DNA of 41,074 nt from an uncultured Bacteroidaceae bacterium (GTDB lineage Bacteria > Bacteroidota > Bacteroidia > Bacteroidales > Bacteroidaceae), in NCBI GenBank assembly GCA_934394435.1, contig CAKRRN010000022.1, positions 1 to 41,074 of the forward strand. Direction: 5' to 3'. Each line of letters opens with the position of its first letter. The stretch's first letter is position 1. The notes beneath the pieces were generated by a model, which worked only from the letters and a program-made list of their open reading frames with translations, was not told where the DNA came from and did no database searches. The position numbers were made by a program, and so were the translations under genes. Shown in pieces: positions 15,393 to 24,002 of this stretch.

Positions 15393-15429
15393 GTATAAAG
15401 TACGAGGAAGGACTTTCACCATCATTCAT

Positions 15430-15460
15430 TTTGTCAAACGAACAAGTTTTCCTACCTTCG
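15430..15460 (+). promoter_or_regulatory. Promoter for the glycosyltransferase
   Basis: TTTG (15430-15433), 19 bases, then TACCTTCG (15453-15460), one mismatch from TAnnTTTG. It lies 70 bases before the ATG at 15530. Confidence 0.65.
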
Positions 15461-15529
15461 CATCTGACTTGTCCTGTCTCCCCCCCTTCTAAAGGAATCA
15501 GGGTTGGTCAGGAATCGAAGAAAAGACTT

Positions 15530-16423
15530 ATGAACATTGTACTGAAGATACTCCGCGCACTCGTAGACCTCCCCTCATCGCTTAGGCATACGCCCGATCC
15601 ACGCCTCATCATGACTTTACTGGTCAAGAACGAGGCTGACATCCTGGAGCAAAACCTATTGTTTCACCATCGCATGGGGGTAGACGGATTCATCGTCACA
15701 GACAACTGCTCCACAGACAACACCTCGCAAATCATTAAGAAATATGTCGAAAAGGGATGGATATTGGAATACATACAAGAGCCATCCAGCGGATACGAGC
15801 AAAAAAAATGGGTAGACCGCATGATATGGATTGCCAAGACGAGATATCGAGCAGACTGGATTATCAATGCCGATGCCGATGAATTCTGGTACCCATCTCG
15901 AGAGAACCTAAAACAAGAACTGAGTCAGACACGTGCCAATGTGCTGGCTGCAGAGGTGCACAACGTATGCCCCGAAGAAGGAAAGCCCTACTGGGAATGG
16001 ACAAGCATCATACGCGAAGTACCCTGTTTGGAAGAATACGACCTGTCGCCCTACAGTATCTTCTCGCGACACTACAAAAAGGTAATGCACCGCGCAGCTG
16101 GCTACATTCAGATATCCATGGGAAACCACAAGGTGACGATGCTGCCACACCACGAAAAGCAAGGCTGTCTGCACATCTTCCACTACCCCGTGCGAGGACG
16201 CGAACATTTTATGAACAAGATGATAAACGGAGGCAAACAGTTGGAGACACACCAAGGAAAACATGGGGGACGGCATTGGCGCTACTTCTACACACTCTAC
16301 AAGGAAGGGCATCTGGAACAGGAATACAACCGTGTGGTAGGACTCAACTGCCGTGAACGACTCATCCAGGATGGTTTCATCATCAAAGACACCCGTATGC
16401 AGCAACTGTTCGCTGGCAAATAA
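15530..16423 (+). CDS. Glycosyltransferase family 2-like (Glyco_tranf_2_4 type)
   Basis: A 297-residue protein from the ATG at 15530. The frame opens earlier at a TTG (15431), but that lies within the promoter, and the ATG follows a purine-rich stretch. The GT-A-like start is clear: TLLVKNEADILEQNLLFHH, then GVDGFIVTDNCSTDNT, and INADADEFWYP with the metal-binding D-x-D. This is the form often annotated as glycosyltransferase family 2 or family 92-like, used in cell-surface polysaccharide or glycoprotein decoration. No signal peptide or strong membrane helix is seen, so it should act in the cytoplasm or at the inner membrane face. It stands alone, with no other glycan genes nearby. Donor and acceptor are unknown. 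Confidence 0.85.
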   Translation: MNIVLKILRALVDLPSSLRHTPDPRLIMTLLVKNEADILEQNLLFHHRMGVDGFIVTDNCSTDNTSQIIKKYVEKGWILEYIQEPSSGYEQKKWVDRMIWIAKTRYRADWIINADADEFWYPSRENLKQELSQTRANVLAAEVHNVCPEEGKPYWEWTSIIREVPCLEEYDLSPYSIFSRHYKKVMHRAAGYIQISMGNHKVTMLPHHEKQGCLHIFHYPVRGREHFMNKMINGGKQLETHQGKHGGRHWRYFYTLYKEGHLEQEYNRVVGLNCRERLIQDGFIIKDTRMQQLFAGK

Positions 16424-16522
16424 GATACCAAACGTACACCCCCATCCAGCTGTTTTCGTAATATTCATAGAGGAACAGGCAAGGCGTATCCCACCGAAAG
16501 ACTGCAATTTCCAGCACTTGTT

Positions 16523-16553
16523 TTTGTCATATCAGGAGAAATACGTAATTTTG
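16523..16553 (+). promoter_or_regulatory. Consensus promoter of the etf operon
   Basis: TTTG (16523-16526), 19 bases, then TAATTTTG (16546-16553), a full match to the Bacteroidota promoter, 55 bases before the etfB ATG. Confidence 0.8.
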
Positions 16554-16608
16554 CACGGTTTTTACCAAAATGTGCAATTATCATTTATACATCATATACT
16601 AAACAAGT

Positions 16609-17496
16609 ATGAGCTTAAAGATTGTAGTGCTTGCAAAGCAAGTACCCGACACGCGCAACGTGGGTCCCGATGCAATGACTCCAGAGGGCACCGTAAACCG
16701 TAGCGCACTGCCTGCCATCTTCAATCCCGAAGACTTGAACGCACTTGAGCAGGCTCTCAGACTGAAAGACCAGAATCCAGGCACCACTGTTACCGTTGTA
16801 ACCATGGGTCCCGGACGCGCTGCAGAAGTTATCCGTGAGGCTATGTACCGTGGTGCTGACGGAGGTTATCTGCTTACAGACCGTGCCTTCGCAGGTGCTG
16901 ACACATTGGCCACCAGTTACGCTCTGGCCACAGCTATCAAACATGTGCAGCCTGATGTAGACCTCATCATCGGTGGTCGTCAAGCAATTGATGGAGACAC
17001 CGCACAGGTGGGTCCGCAAGTAGCAGAAAAACTCGGACTGAACCAAATCACCTATACCGAAGAGATTCTGGCTTGTCAAGACGGTATCATCCGCGTAAAA
17101 CGCCACATCGATGGTGGTGTGGAGACCGTGGAGAGTGCACTGCCCTGTGTGCTTACCGTAAACGGAAGCGCAGCTCCATGTCGTCCACGCAACGTAAAGA
17201 GAGTAATGAAGTACAAGCGTGCGAAAGCACCTATGGAACTGGCTCAAGGCACCACATGGGCAGACCAGCCTTATGCAGAGCAGTATGAAAAGAAAGACTA
17301 CCTGAAACTGGGGCAGCTCACCTGCGCCGACGTGAACGCAGACCTGAAGCAATGCGGTCTGGCAGGTTCGCCCACCAAGGTAAAAAATGTGGAGAACATT
17401 GTCTTTAAGGCCAAAGAGAGCAAAGTGCTCACAGGCAGCGACGAGGACATCAACGCACTGGTTCAGGAACTCTTGGCCAGCCACACCATCGGATAA
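16609..17496 (+). CDS. etfB: Electron transfer flavoprotein beta subunit
   Basis: A 295-residue ETF beta subunit, starting MSLKIVVLAKQVPDTRNV, the classic opening of the family. It carries the AMP-binding core (LIIGGRQAIDGDTAQVGPQVAEKLG, about 121-145) and the CVLTVN.SAAPCRPRN segment. With the alpha subunit it forms the soluble FAD carrier that takes electrons from acyl-CoA dehydrogenases. It is the first gene of the etfB-etfA-acyl-CoA dehydrogenase unit, 17 bases before etfA, with a full consensus promoter upstream. The somewhat long form (about 290 residues rather than 255) is usual in anaerobic Bacteroidales. Confidence 0.95.
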   Translation: MSLKIVVLAKQVPDTRNVGPDAMTPEGTVNRSALPAIFNPEDLNALEQALRLKDQNPGTTVTVVTMGPGRAAEVIREAMYRGADGGYLLTDRAFAGADTLATSYALATAIKHVQPDVDLIIGGRQAIDGDTAQVGPQVAEKLGLNQITYTEEILACQDGIIRVKRHIDGGVETVESALPCVLTVNGSAAPCRPRNVKRVMKYKRAKAPMELAQGTTWADQPYAEQYEKKDYLKLGQLTCADVNADLKQCGLAGSPTKVKNVENIVFKAKESKVLTGSDEDINALVQELLASHTIG

Positions 17497-17513
17497 AGAG
17501 GAGGAAAAGACAC

Positions 17514-18536
17514 ATGAACAACGTATTCGTATATTGCGAGATAGAAGGCACAAAAGTGGCTGAAGTGAGCCAGGAACTGCTGACCAAGGGTCGCAAACTG
17601 GCAGACACGCTGGGCGTGCAACTGGAAGCCATCGCAGCAGGAAACGGCATTACAGGCCACGTAGAAGAGCAGATCCTACCCTACGGAGTAGACCGTCTGC
17701 ACATCTTTGACGCACCAGGATTGGCTCCCTATACCTCTAAACCTCACACCGCTGTACTGGTGAACCTGTTCAAACAAGAACAACCCCAGATATGTCTGAT
17801 GGGCGCTGATGTAGTAGGACGAGACCTTGGTCCACGTGTCAGCTCCGCTCTGCACAGCGGACTGACAGCTGACTGTACAGCATTGGAAATAGGTCCACAT
17901 GATGACAAGAAACTGGGCAAGCACTATGAGAACCTGCTCTATCAGATTCGTCCAGCTTTCGGTGGTAACATCGTGGCAACAATCGTAAACCCAGAGAACC
18001 GTCCTCAGATGGCCACCGTACGTAGTGGCGTAATGAAGGCAGAAGTGCTCGATGCCAACTATAAGGGCGAGGTCATCATCGAAGACGTGGCCAAGTATGT
18101 ACCCGAGACAGAGTATGTGACCCGTGTGCTCGACCGTCACGTAGAGGCTGCAAAGAACAACCTGAAGGGTGCACCAATCATCGTTGCGGGTGGCTATGGT
18201 GTTGGCTCACGCGAGGGATTTGGATTGCTTTACGAACTGGCACACGTCCTGCACGCAGAAGTGGGTGCAAGCCGTGCGGCTGTAGACGCAGGCTTCTGCG
18301 ACCACGACCTACAGATTGGTCAGACAGGTGTGACGGTACGCCCCAAGGTATATATTGCTTGCGGCATCAGCGGAGCTATCCAGCATGTGGCTGGCATGAA
18401 AGAGAGCGGCATCATCATCAGCATCAACAATGACGAGAATGCCCCCATCAACCAGATTGCCGACTACGTGATCAACGGAACAGTGGAGGAAGTGTTGCCC
18501 AAACTGATTAAGTATTACAAGCAGAACAGCAAATAA
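17514..18536 (+). CDS. etfA: Electron transfer flavoprotein alpha subunit
   Basis: A 340-residue ETF alpha subunit. The C-terminal FAD-binding domain is clear: GGYGVGSREGFGLLYELAHVL, GASRAAVDAGF, QIGQTGVTVRPKVYIACGIS and IISINNDENAPI. The N-terminal half is the ETF alpha/beta fold. No ferredoxin domain is fused at the N-terminus, so this gives no sign of the bifurcating fused type. AGGAGG lies 11 bases before the ATG. Co-transcribed with etfB and probably with the dehydrogenase after it. Confidence 0.95.
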   Translation: MNNVFVYCEIEGTKVAEVSQELLTKGRKLADTLGVQLEAIAAGNGITGHVEEQILPYGVDRLHIFDAPGLAPYTSKPHTAVLVNLFKQEQPQICLMGADVVGRDLGPRVSSALHSGLTADCTALEIGPHDDKKLGKHYENLLYQIRPAFGGNIVATIVNPENRPQMATVRSGVMKAEVLDANYKGEVIIEDVAKYVPETEYVTRVLDRHVEAAKNNLKGAPIIVAGGYGVGSREGFGLLYELAHVLHAEVGASRAAVDAGFCDHDLQIGQTGVTVRPKVYIACGISGAIQHVAGMKESGIIISINNDENAPINQIADYVINGTVEEVLPKLIKYYKQNSK

Positions 18537-18546
18537 GGATTGTACA

Positions 18547-18670
18547 TTGCGGCTTTACGGTTGTGCGGTTATACAGCTGTGCGAATGGTTATCAAGCAAC
18601 CATCGTAACAGTAAAACCACAAAACCAAGCAACCATAAAACCGCAAGAACATACAACCGCAAAACCGCAT
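18547..18670 (+). repeat. Imperfect inverted repeat rich in AACCG between etfA and the dehydrogenase
   Basis: TTGCGGCTTTACGGTTGT (18547-18564) is complementary to ACAACCGCAAAACCGCAT (18653-18670) with three mismatches. Inside is a smaller hairpin (ATGGTT at 18585-18590, AACCAT at 18598-18603) and several copies of AAAACCRC. The right arm ends just before the dehydrogenase ATG, so folding could hide or present its start. No T-run follows, so it is not a standard terminator. Confidence 0.55.
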
Positions 18671-18674
18671 AAAA

Positions 18675-20387
18675 ATGGCAAACTACTATAGCGACAGAAA
18701 AGAAATTAAGTTCGAGTTGGAGAACAGTCCGCTGATGGAGCGCATCGTAGAGCTTAAAGAACGCTCCTATGAAGACAAGGACCAGTATGACGAGGCACCT
18801 CAGGACTATGCAGATGCCATGGACAACTACGAACGTGTGTTGGATGTGGTGGGCGACATCACAGCCAATGTGATTGCTCCCAACGCAGAGGACGTGGACG
18901 CAGAGGGACCTCATTGTGAAAACGGACGAGTGCGCTACGCCAGCAAGACCTACGAGAATCTCAACACCATGGTACAGGCTGGCATGAACGGAATGACGAT
19001 GCCCCGACGCTACGGTGGTCTGAACCTACCCGTTACCGTTTATACCGCTGCCAACGAAATCGTCTCCACTGGCGACGCAGGCTTTGAAAATATCTGGTCA
19101 CTACAGGATTGTATCGAGACCCTGTTCTGCTTCGGAAACGAAGAGCAGCGCAAGAAATACATCCCCCGTGTATGTGCTGGCGAAACCATGTCTATGGACC
19201 TCACCGAACCAGATGCTGGCTCCGACCTGCAGAGCGTAATGCTCAAGGCCACCTATGATGAGGAGAACCAATGCTGGAGACTAAATGGCTCAAAACGTTT
19301 CATCACCAACGGTGACTCCGATATTCATTTGGTGCTGGCACGTTCGGAAGCTGGCACACGCGACGGACGTGGCTTGAGCATGTTCATCTACGACAAACGA
19401 GACGGTGGTGTGGATGTACGCCGTATTGAGAACAAGCTTGGCATTCACGGTTCACCAACATGCGAACTGGTGTATAAGAACGCCAAGTGCGAGATATGTG
19501 GTGACCGCAAACTGGGACTTATCAAGTACGTGATGTCACTGATGAACGGTGCACGTCTGGGTATCGCAGCCCAGAGTGTTGGTCTGTCACAGGCTGCATA
19601 CGACGAGGCAGTGGCATACGCACGCGACCGCAAGCAGTTTGGACGCGCCATTATCGAATTCCCTGCTGTGGCAGAGATGATCAGTAATATCAAGGCTAAA
19701 CTCGATGCAGGACGCGCCCTGCTCTATCAGACCGCTCGCTACGTGGACATCTACAAAGCATTGGAAGACATCGCACGTGAGCGCAAACTGACTCCCGAGG
19801 AGCGTGCCGAGATGAAGAAGTTCAGCAAACTGGCAGATGCCTTCACCCCTCTGGCAAAAGGCATGAACAGCGAGTATGCCAACCAGAACGGCTACGACTG
19901 CATCCAGGTGCATGGCGGAAGCGGCTTCATGCTGGAGTATGCCTGCCAACGCATCTATCGCGATGCGCGAATCACCAGCATCTACGAGGGTACAACCCAG
20001 TTGCAGACGGTGGCTGCCATCCGATACGTGACCAATGGCTTTTATTCTTCTGTAATTGAAGATTATGCCCAAATGGCAGTGGCAGCAGAGCTGAAGCCAA
20101 TCAAGACACGAGTAGCGGCTATGGCAGAGGCATTCAACAACTGCGTTGCCAAGGTGAAAGAAGCAGAGAATCAGGAATTGCACGATTTGTGCGCACGTCA
20201 CCTCTATGAGATGGCTGCCGATGTGATCATGTGTTACCTGCTCTTGCAGAATGCCACCAAGGCTCCCGAACTCTTTGCACGCTCGCTTCAGGTATTCGCC
20301 AACCATGCCGAGGCAGAGGTAGCCAAGCACTCATCACTGGTGGAGCGAATGAACGCCGAACAACTTGACAACTATCGCCAGGCTTAA
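18675..20387 (+). CDS. Acyl-CoA dehydrogenase, long (570-residue) form
   Basis: A FAD-dependent acyl-CoA dehydrogenase passing electrons to the adjacent ETF. Typical segments: NGMTMPRRYGGLNLP, SMDLTEPDAGSDLQSVMLKAT, GSKRFITNGDSD, the helical domain with YARDRKQFGRAIIEFPAV, QVHGGSGFMLEYACQRIYRDARITSIYEGTTQLQ (the Glu of IYEGTT is at the usual catalytic-loop position), and a C-terminal extension of about 120 residues. It is longer than the 380-residue short-chain enzymes and fits the family with the extra C-terminal domain. It lies 138 bases after etfA and ends in a clear terminator. No thiolase, crotonase or CoA transferase gene is nearby, so the substrate is open. Confidence 0.92.
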   Translation: MANYYSDRKEIKFELENSPLMERIVELKERSYEDKDQYDEAPQDYADAMDNYERVLDVVGDITANVIAPNAEDVDAEGPHCENGRVRYASKTYENLNTMVQAGMNGMTMPRRYGGLNLPVTVYTAANEIVSTGDAGFENIWSLQDCIETLFCFGNEEQRKKYIPRVCAGETMSMDLTEPDAGSDLQSVMLKATYDEENQCWRLNGSKRFITNGDSDIHLVLARSEAGTRDGRGLSMFIYDKRDGGVDVRRIENKLGIHGSPTCELVYKNAKCEICGDRKLGLIKYVMSLMNGARLGIAAQSVGLSQAAYDEAVAYARDRKQFGRAIIEFPAVAEMISNIKAKLDAGRALLYQTARYVDIYKALEDIARERKLTPEERAEMKKFSKLADAFTPLAKGMNSEYANQNGYDCIQVHGGSGFMLEYACQRIYRDARITSIYEGTTQLQTVAAIRYVTNGFYSSVIEDYAQMAVAAELKPIKTRVAAMAEAFNNCVAKVKEAENQELHDLCARHLYEMAADVIMCYLLLQNATKAPELFARSLQVFANHAEAEVAKHSSLVERMNAEQLDNYRQA

Positions 20388-20413
20388 TGCCCAAGCGAGA
20401 ACTTAATGACTAC

Positions 20414-20449
20414 GAAAAAGGGAGCCACACATCAAGGGTTCCCTTTTTC
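20414..20449 (+). terminator. Terminator of the etf/dehydrogenase operon
   Basis: GAAAAAGGGA (20414-20423) pairs with TCCCTTTTTC (20440-20449), 26 bases after the dehydrogenase stop. Confidence 0.75.
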
Positions 20450-20663
20450 CGTTGTCTAACGAAGCTTCCAAACGGACCTTCAAAACTGCGGAATCATCTG
20501 CCCCATAACGAGTATCATAACTCCCTGTATTTTTTGATTCGGACTTACACTTTGTTACTAAAGAACAATAAAATCAAAAAAAACAGAAACAATTCCCTCA
20601 TTACATTAAACCCATAGACAGAGAACGAGTCAGACTTTCGGACACAAGAACATCATACAACCA

Positions 20664-23600
20664 ATGGAAAAAAGAATCACTCTGGCAGTCATCATGCTAC
20701 TCATGCCCCTACTGGCCATCGCACAGCGCATCACACTCACAGGCACAGTCACCGATGCAGCAGATGCCAGTCCACTTCCCGGCACCTCTGTGGTGCTACT
20801 CAACCAAAAGGATAGTGCACAGGTGACAGGCATCTCGACTGACGAGAACGGTAAATTCCGTATGCCTGCAGTAAAGGCAGGCAAATACATCATGCGACTC
20901 ACCTTTGTGGGCTACATCACCCAATGGAAGAACATCACACTGGAGAAGGGAAAAAAGGAGATTGACCTGGGCACACTCAGCATGAAGGAGAATGCGAGCT
21001 TGATGAAAGAGGCAGAGATAGTGGCGTCTGTGGCACAGGTGGAGATGAAAGCAGACACATTCGTATATAATGCCGATGCGTATCGTCTGCCTGAAGGTTC
21101 CGCTTTGGAGGAACTGGTAAAGAAACTCCCTGGAGCAGAGGTAAGTGACGATGGTACCATCAAAATCAACGGAAAGACCGTAAGCAAAGTGATGGTAGAA
21201 GGAAAAGAGTTCTTCGACAATGATACGAAAATGGCCATGAAGAACCTGCCCACCAAAATGGTGAAAAAGATAAAGGCTTACGACAAGAAGAGTGACTACA
21301 CACGCATCACAGGCATCGATGACGGTGAGGAGGAGACAGTGCTCGACCTCACGGTGAAGAAGGAGATGAAGGAGGGCTGGATTGCCAATATTGACCTTGG
21401 TTATGGTACCGAAGACAGATACACTGGAAAGGCAAATGTCAACCGTTTTCTTGACCATTCACAGTTTTCTCTTATCCTAAGCCGAAACAATGTCAACGAC
21501 AACGGATTCGGTTGGGGAGGTCCACGCTGGGGAGGTGGTGGAGGCATCACCACCAGCACCATGGCAGGAGCAAACTTCTGGTGGGACAACGGGAAACGCG
21601 ACTACACAGCAGGACTCTTCAAGATGGGGGGGAACATACGCTACAGCCACTCGAAGAGCAACTCTACCACGAAGTCCAACAGCGAGACCTTCCTTGACAA
21701 CGTACACTCTACCTTCAGCAACCAGATGAACCAGAGCATAAGCACGAGCAGTAATGTAAACGTGGGCGTGCGACTGGAGTGGATGCCTGACAGCATGACC
21801 AACATCTTCTTTCGGCCCAGTTTCTCGCATTCAGAATCAGACCGTAAAGGATACAGTAGAAGTGTGACTTTCAACGATGACCCCTATGCCACATACAACG
21901 GTCTGACGATGACCGACCCACTCACCCAATACAACCTGGAGGAGAACCGCATGATACGCGACAGCATAGCCGTCAATGACAATCTGCGAGAAAGCATGTC
22001 AGACAGCCACAGCAATAATGTAGAAGGACGGTTGCAGATAAACAGACGCTTACAAAAGCCTGGGCGAAACGTCACTCTCAATCTGGGAGCCTCTTATCAA
22101 GACAGCCAAAGCGAATCATTCAGTCGCTCGCTCATCAACTACTACCAACGCAGGGACACGGCCTTCACCAATCAGTACATCACCTCGCCCAGCAAATCTT
22201 ACAACTACCGTACACGCCTAAGCTATACCGAACCCATCATAGGTGCGCTCAACTTGCAGCTGAGTTACCAGTTCCAATACCGCTACAGCGACAATGACCG
22301 CAGCATGTACAGCATCGACAGTCTGCTCACCAAGTTCGGTGGCTATTATACCCAAGAGCAGCTCTATCTTGGCTACATACCAGGACTGGACTCTCTCAAC
22401 TATTGTTACAACGCGGAGAACAGCCAGTATGCCACATACCGCGAGTACAACCACGAGGCCAACCTCATGTTCAGATATAACAAAGGAGAGAACCGCCTTA
22501 ACTTCGGTGTCAGTTTTCAGCCTCAAACCACGCATATGGACTATGCACGTAACCAACTGGACACTACTGTCGTGCGTCATACATTCAACTGGGCGCCACG
22601 TATCGACTACCGTTGGAAGATAAGTAACACCAGCCAGTTACGTGCACGATTTAACGGATGGATGTCACAACCCAGCATGACCGACCTGTTGGAAGTCACA
22701 GACAACAGCGACCCTCTGAACATCAGCACGGGTAACAGTGGGTTGCGTAGCAGTTGGCAAAACAACCTCGACCTCTTCTACAACGCCTATGTTTCGGAGA
22801 AGCAACGAGGATGGATGATAAACGCACGCTATAATCAGACGCGAAACAGCATCAGCAGTGCCACCATCTACAACACAGAGACAGGTGCCCGATACACACG
22901 TCCCATGAACATCGATGGTAACTGGAATACGGGAGGAGCCATCATGTTCAACACCGCCATGGGCAAAGCCAAGCGCTTCAACATACACACCTTCACCAAC
23001 CTCAATTACAGTAACAACGTGGGGTATCTGAGTAGCAACAGCGATGGAAACAACTGGGGCAACATATATCTGCCAAACGGAAGCGTCAACATGGACTATA
23101 TCTTCAGCACCACGCCCTTGCAGAAGGCTACCACAAAGACAACAAACGTGAACGAGAACGTACGACTGAACTTCCGCAATGACCTATTGGAAGTGGGTGT
23201 GAACGGAGGCGTAAACTACCAGCATGCACGCTCGGACTTGCAGAAGAGTGCCAACATGGACAACTGGAGTTTCAACTATGGAGGCAACTTCACCATCAAT
23301 GCGCCTTGGGGTACAAGCCTCAGCACCGATATCAGCGAACAGTGTCGTCGTGGTTACGAAGATGCCAGCATGAATACTAACGAACTGATATGGAACGCAC
23401 AAGTGAGCCAGACGTTCCTCAAAAACAAGGCAGCCACCATTAGTGTGCAGTGGTACGACATACTGAGGGAGCGTAGCAGCATCAGCCGTTCTATCAGTGC
23501 CACCATGCGAAGCGACTCTTGGAGTAACGCTATCCACTCTTATGTGATGGTACACCTCATCTATAAACTCAATCTCATGGGCAGCAAAGGCGCACGCATG

Positions 23601-23672
23601 CAGGGCTTCGGAGGTCCTGATGGTCATGGTGGAGGTCCAGGAGGCAGAGGTGGAGGTCCAGGAAGATTCTGA
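20664..23672 (+). CDS. Large outer-membrane beta-barrel protein with Gly-rich tail
   Basis: A 1002-residue protein with a signal peptide (1-20, ending LLAIAQ), a carboxypeptidase-regulatory-like domain (about 22-110; LTGTVTDAADASPLPGTSVVLL), a plug-like region (VKKLPGAEVSDDGTIKINGKTVSKV.VEGKEFF) and a long barrel. This is the TonB-receptor-like OMP_b-brl_3 architecture without a visible TonB box or SusD partner. Two Gly-rich stretches stand out: GFGWGGPRWGGGGG early in the barrel and GGPDGHGGGPGGRGGGPGRF at the very C-terminus, which is unusual because barrels normally end with an aromatic-terminated beta strand; here Phe is still last. Close paralogue of the protein at 27384-30308 (shared segments TGIDDGEE.VLDL and EQCRRGYEDASMNTNELIWN). 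Ligand unknown; appears monocistronic. Confidence 0.88.
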   Translation: MEKRITLAVIMLLMPLLAIAQRITLTGTVTDAADASPLPGTSVVLLNQKDSAQVTGISTDENGKFRMPAVKAGKYIMRLTFVGYITQWKNITLEKGKKEIDLGTLSMKENASLMKEAEIVASVAQVEMKADTFVYNADAYRLPEGSALEELVKKLPGAEVSDDGTIKINGKTVSKVMVEGKEFFDNDTKMAMKNLPTKMVKKIKAYDKKSDYTRITGIDDGEEETVLDLTVKKEMKEGWIANIDLGYGTEDRYTGKANVNRFLDHSQFSLILSRNNVNDNGFGWGGPRWGGGGGITTSTMAGANFWWDNGKRDYTAGLFKMGGNIRYSHSKSNSTTKSNSETFLDNVHSTFSNQMNQSISTSSNVNVGVRLEWMPDSMTNIFFRPSFSHSESDRKGYSRSVTFNDDPYATYNGLTMTDPLTQYNLEENRMIRDSIAVNDNLRESMSDSHSNNVEGRLQINRRLQKPGRNVTLNLGASYQDSQSESFSRSLINYYQRRDTAFTNQYITSPSKSYNYRTRLSYTEPIIGALNLQLSYQFQYRYSDNDRSMYSIDSLLTKFGGYYTQEQLYLGYIPGLDSLNYCYNAENSQYATYREYNHEANLMFRYNKGENRLNFGVSFQPQTTHMDYARNQLDTTVVRHTFNWAPRIDYRWKISNTSQLRARFNGWMSQPSMTDLLEVTDNSDPLNISTGNSGLRSSWQNNLDLFYNAYVSEKQRGWMINARYNQTRNSISSATIYNTETGARYTRPMNIDGNWNTGGAIMFNTAMGKAKRFNIHTFTNLNYSNNVGYLSSNSDGNNWGNIYLPNGSVNMDYIFSTTPLQKATTKTTNVNENVRLNFRNDLLEVGVNGGVNYQHARSDLQKSANMDNWSFNYGGNFTINAPWGTSLSTDISEQCRRGYEDASMNTNELIWNAQVSQTFLKNKAATISVQWYDILRERSSISRSISATMRSDSWSNAIHSYVMVHLIYKLNLMGSKGARMQGFGGPDGHGGGPGGRGGGPGRF

Positions 23673-23760
23673 TTGTGCACCAATAGAGAAAAATCTAAAG
23701 CACGCGTATATAAAGACCAAATATGAATTGGATTCCAACGACCTATTTGGTATAAACGAT

Positions 23761-23810
23761 AGGCACGAGAAAGCGGGGATATAGTCCTCCCATTCTCGTG
23801 CCTCTTTTCT
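23761..23810 (+). terminator. Terminator of the Gly-rich-tail barrel gene
   Basis: AGGCACGAGAA (23761-23771) pairs with TTCTCGTGCCT (23793-23803), followed by CTTTTCTTTT. Confidence 0.8.
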
Positions 23811-23857
23811 TTTCCAACCTTATTAGACTAAGGGGGCTTACTTTTTCGAGAAAAATG

Positions 23858-23887
23858 TCCGCAACGCCTGCTTATGGGCATTGCGGA
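23858..23887 (-). terminator. Terminator of the flotillin operon
   Basis: TCCGCAACGCC (23858-23868) faces GGGCATTGCGGA (23876-23887). On the minus strand the hairpin is followed by CATTTTTC, about 115 bases after the flotillin stop. Confidence 0.65.
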
Positions 23888-24002
23888 TAGGTATTCTATG
23901 CTATTTTGAGTTTTAGCGGACAGCAGTATAAAAATCACCTCGGACTTGTATTCCTCTCTGAAGGAACACAACAATCTGGCTTATCTTTAAGAGTAGAGCA
24001 GC

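Larger units (their letters stand above)
15160..15529. other. Divergent intergenic region with two promoters
   Basis: About 370 bases between the divergent exonuclease and glycosyltransferase genes, holding one consensus Bacteroidota promoter in each direction (minus 15362-15392, plus 15430-15460). An 84-codon minus-strand frame at 15171-15425 overlaps the promoter, has runs such as MMMM and no resemblance to a family, so I treat it as chance. Confidence 0.6.
23673..24002. other. Convergent intergenic region with two terminators
   Basis: About 330 bases between convergent genes. It holds a plus-strand terminator at 23761-23810 and a minus-strand one at 23858-23887. I see no gene. Confidence 0.7.

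Noticed and set aside
15171..15425. 84-codon minus-strand frame just upstream of exonuclease III
   Set aside because: Its start lies upstream of the consensus promoter for the next gene, and it has no family resemblance.
16615..17553. 312-codon minus-strand open frame
   Set aside because: Mirror of etfB; Cys/Val/His-rich text typical of an antisense frame.
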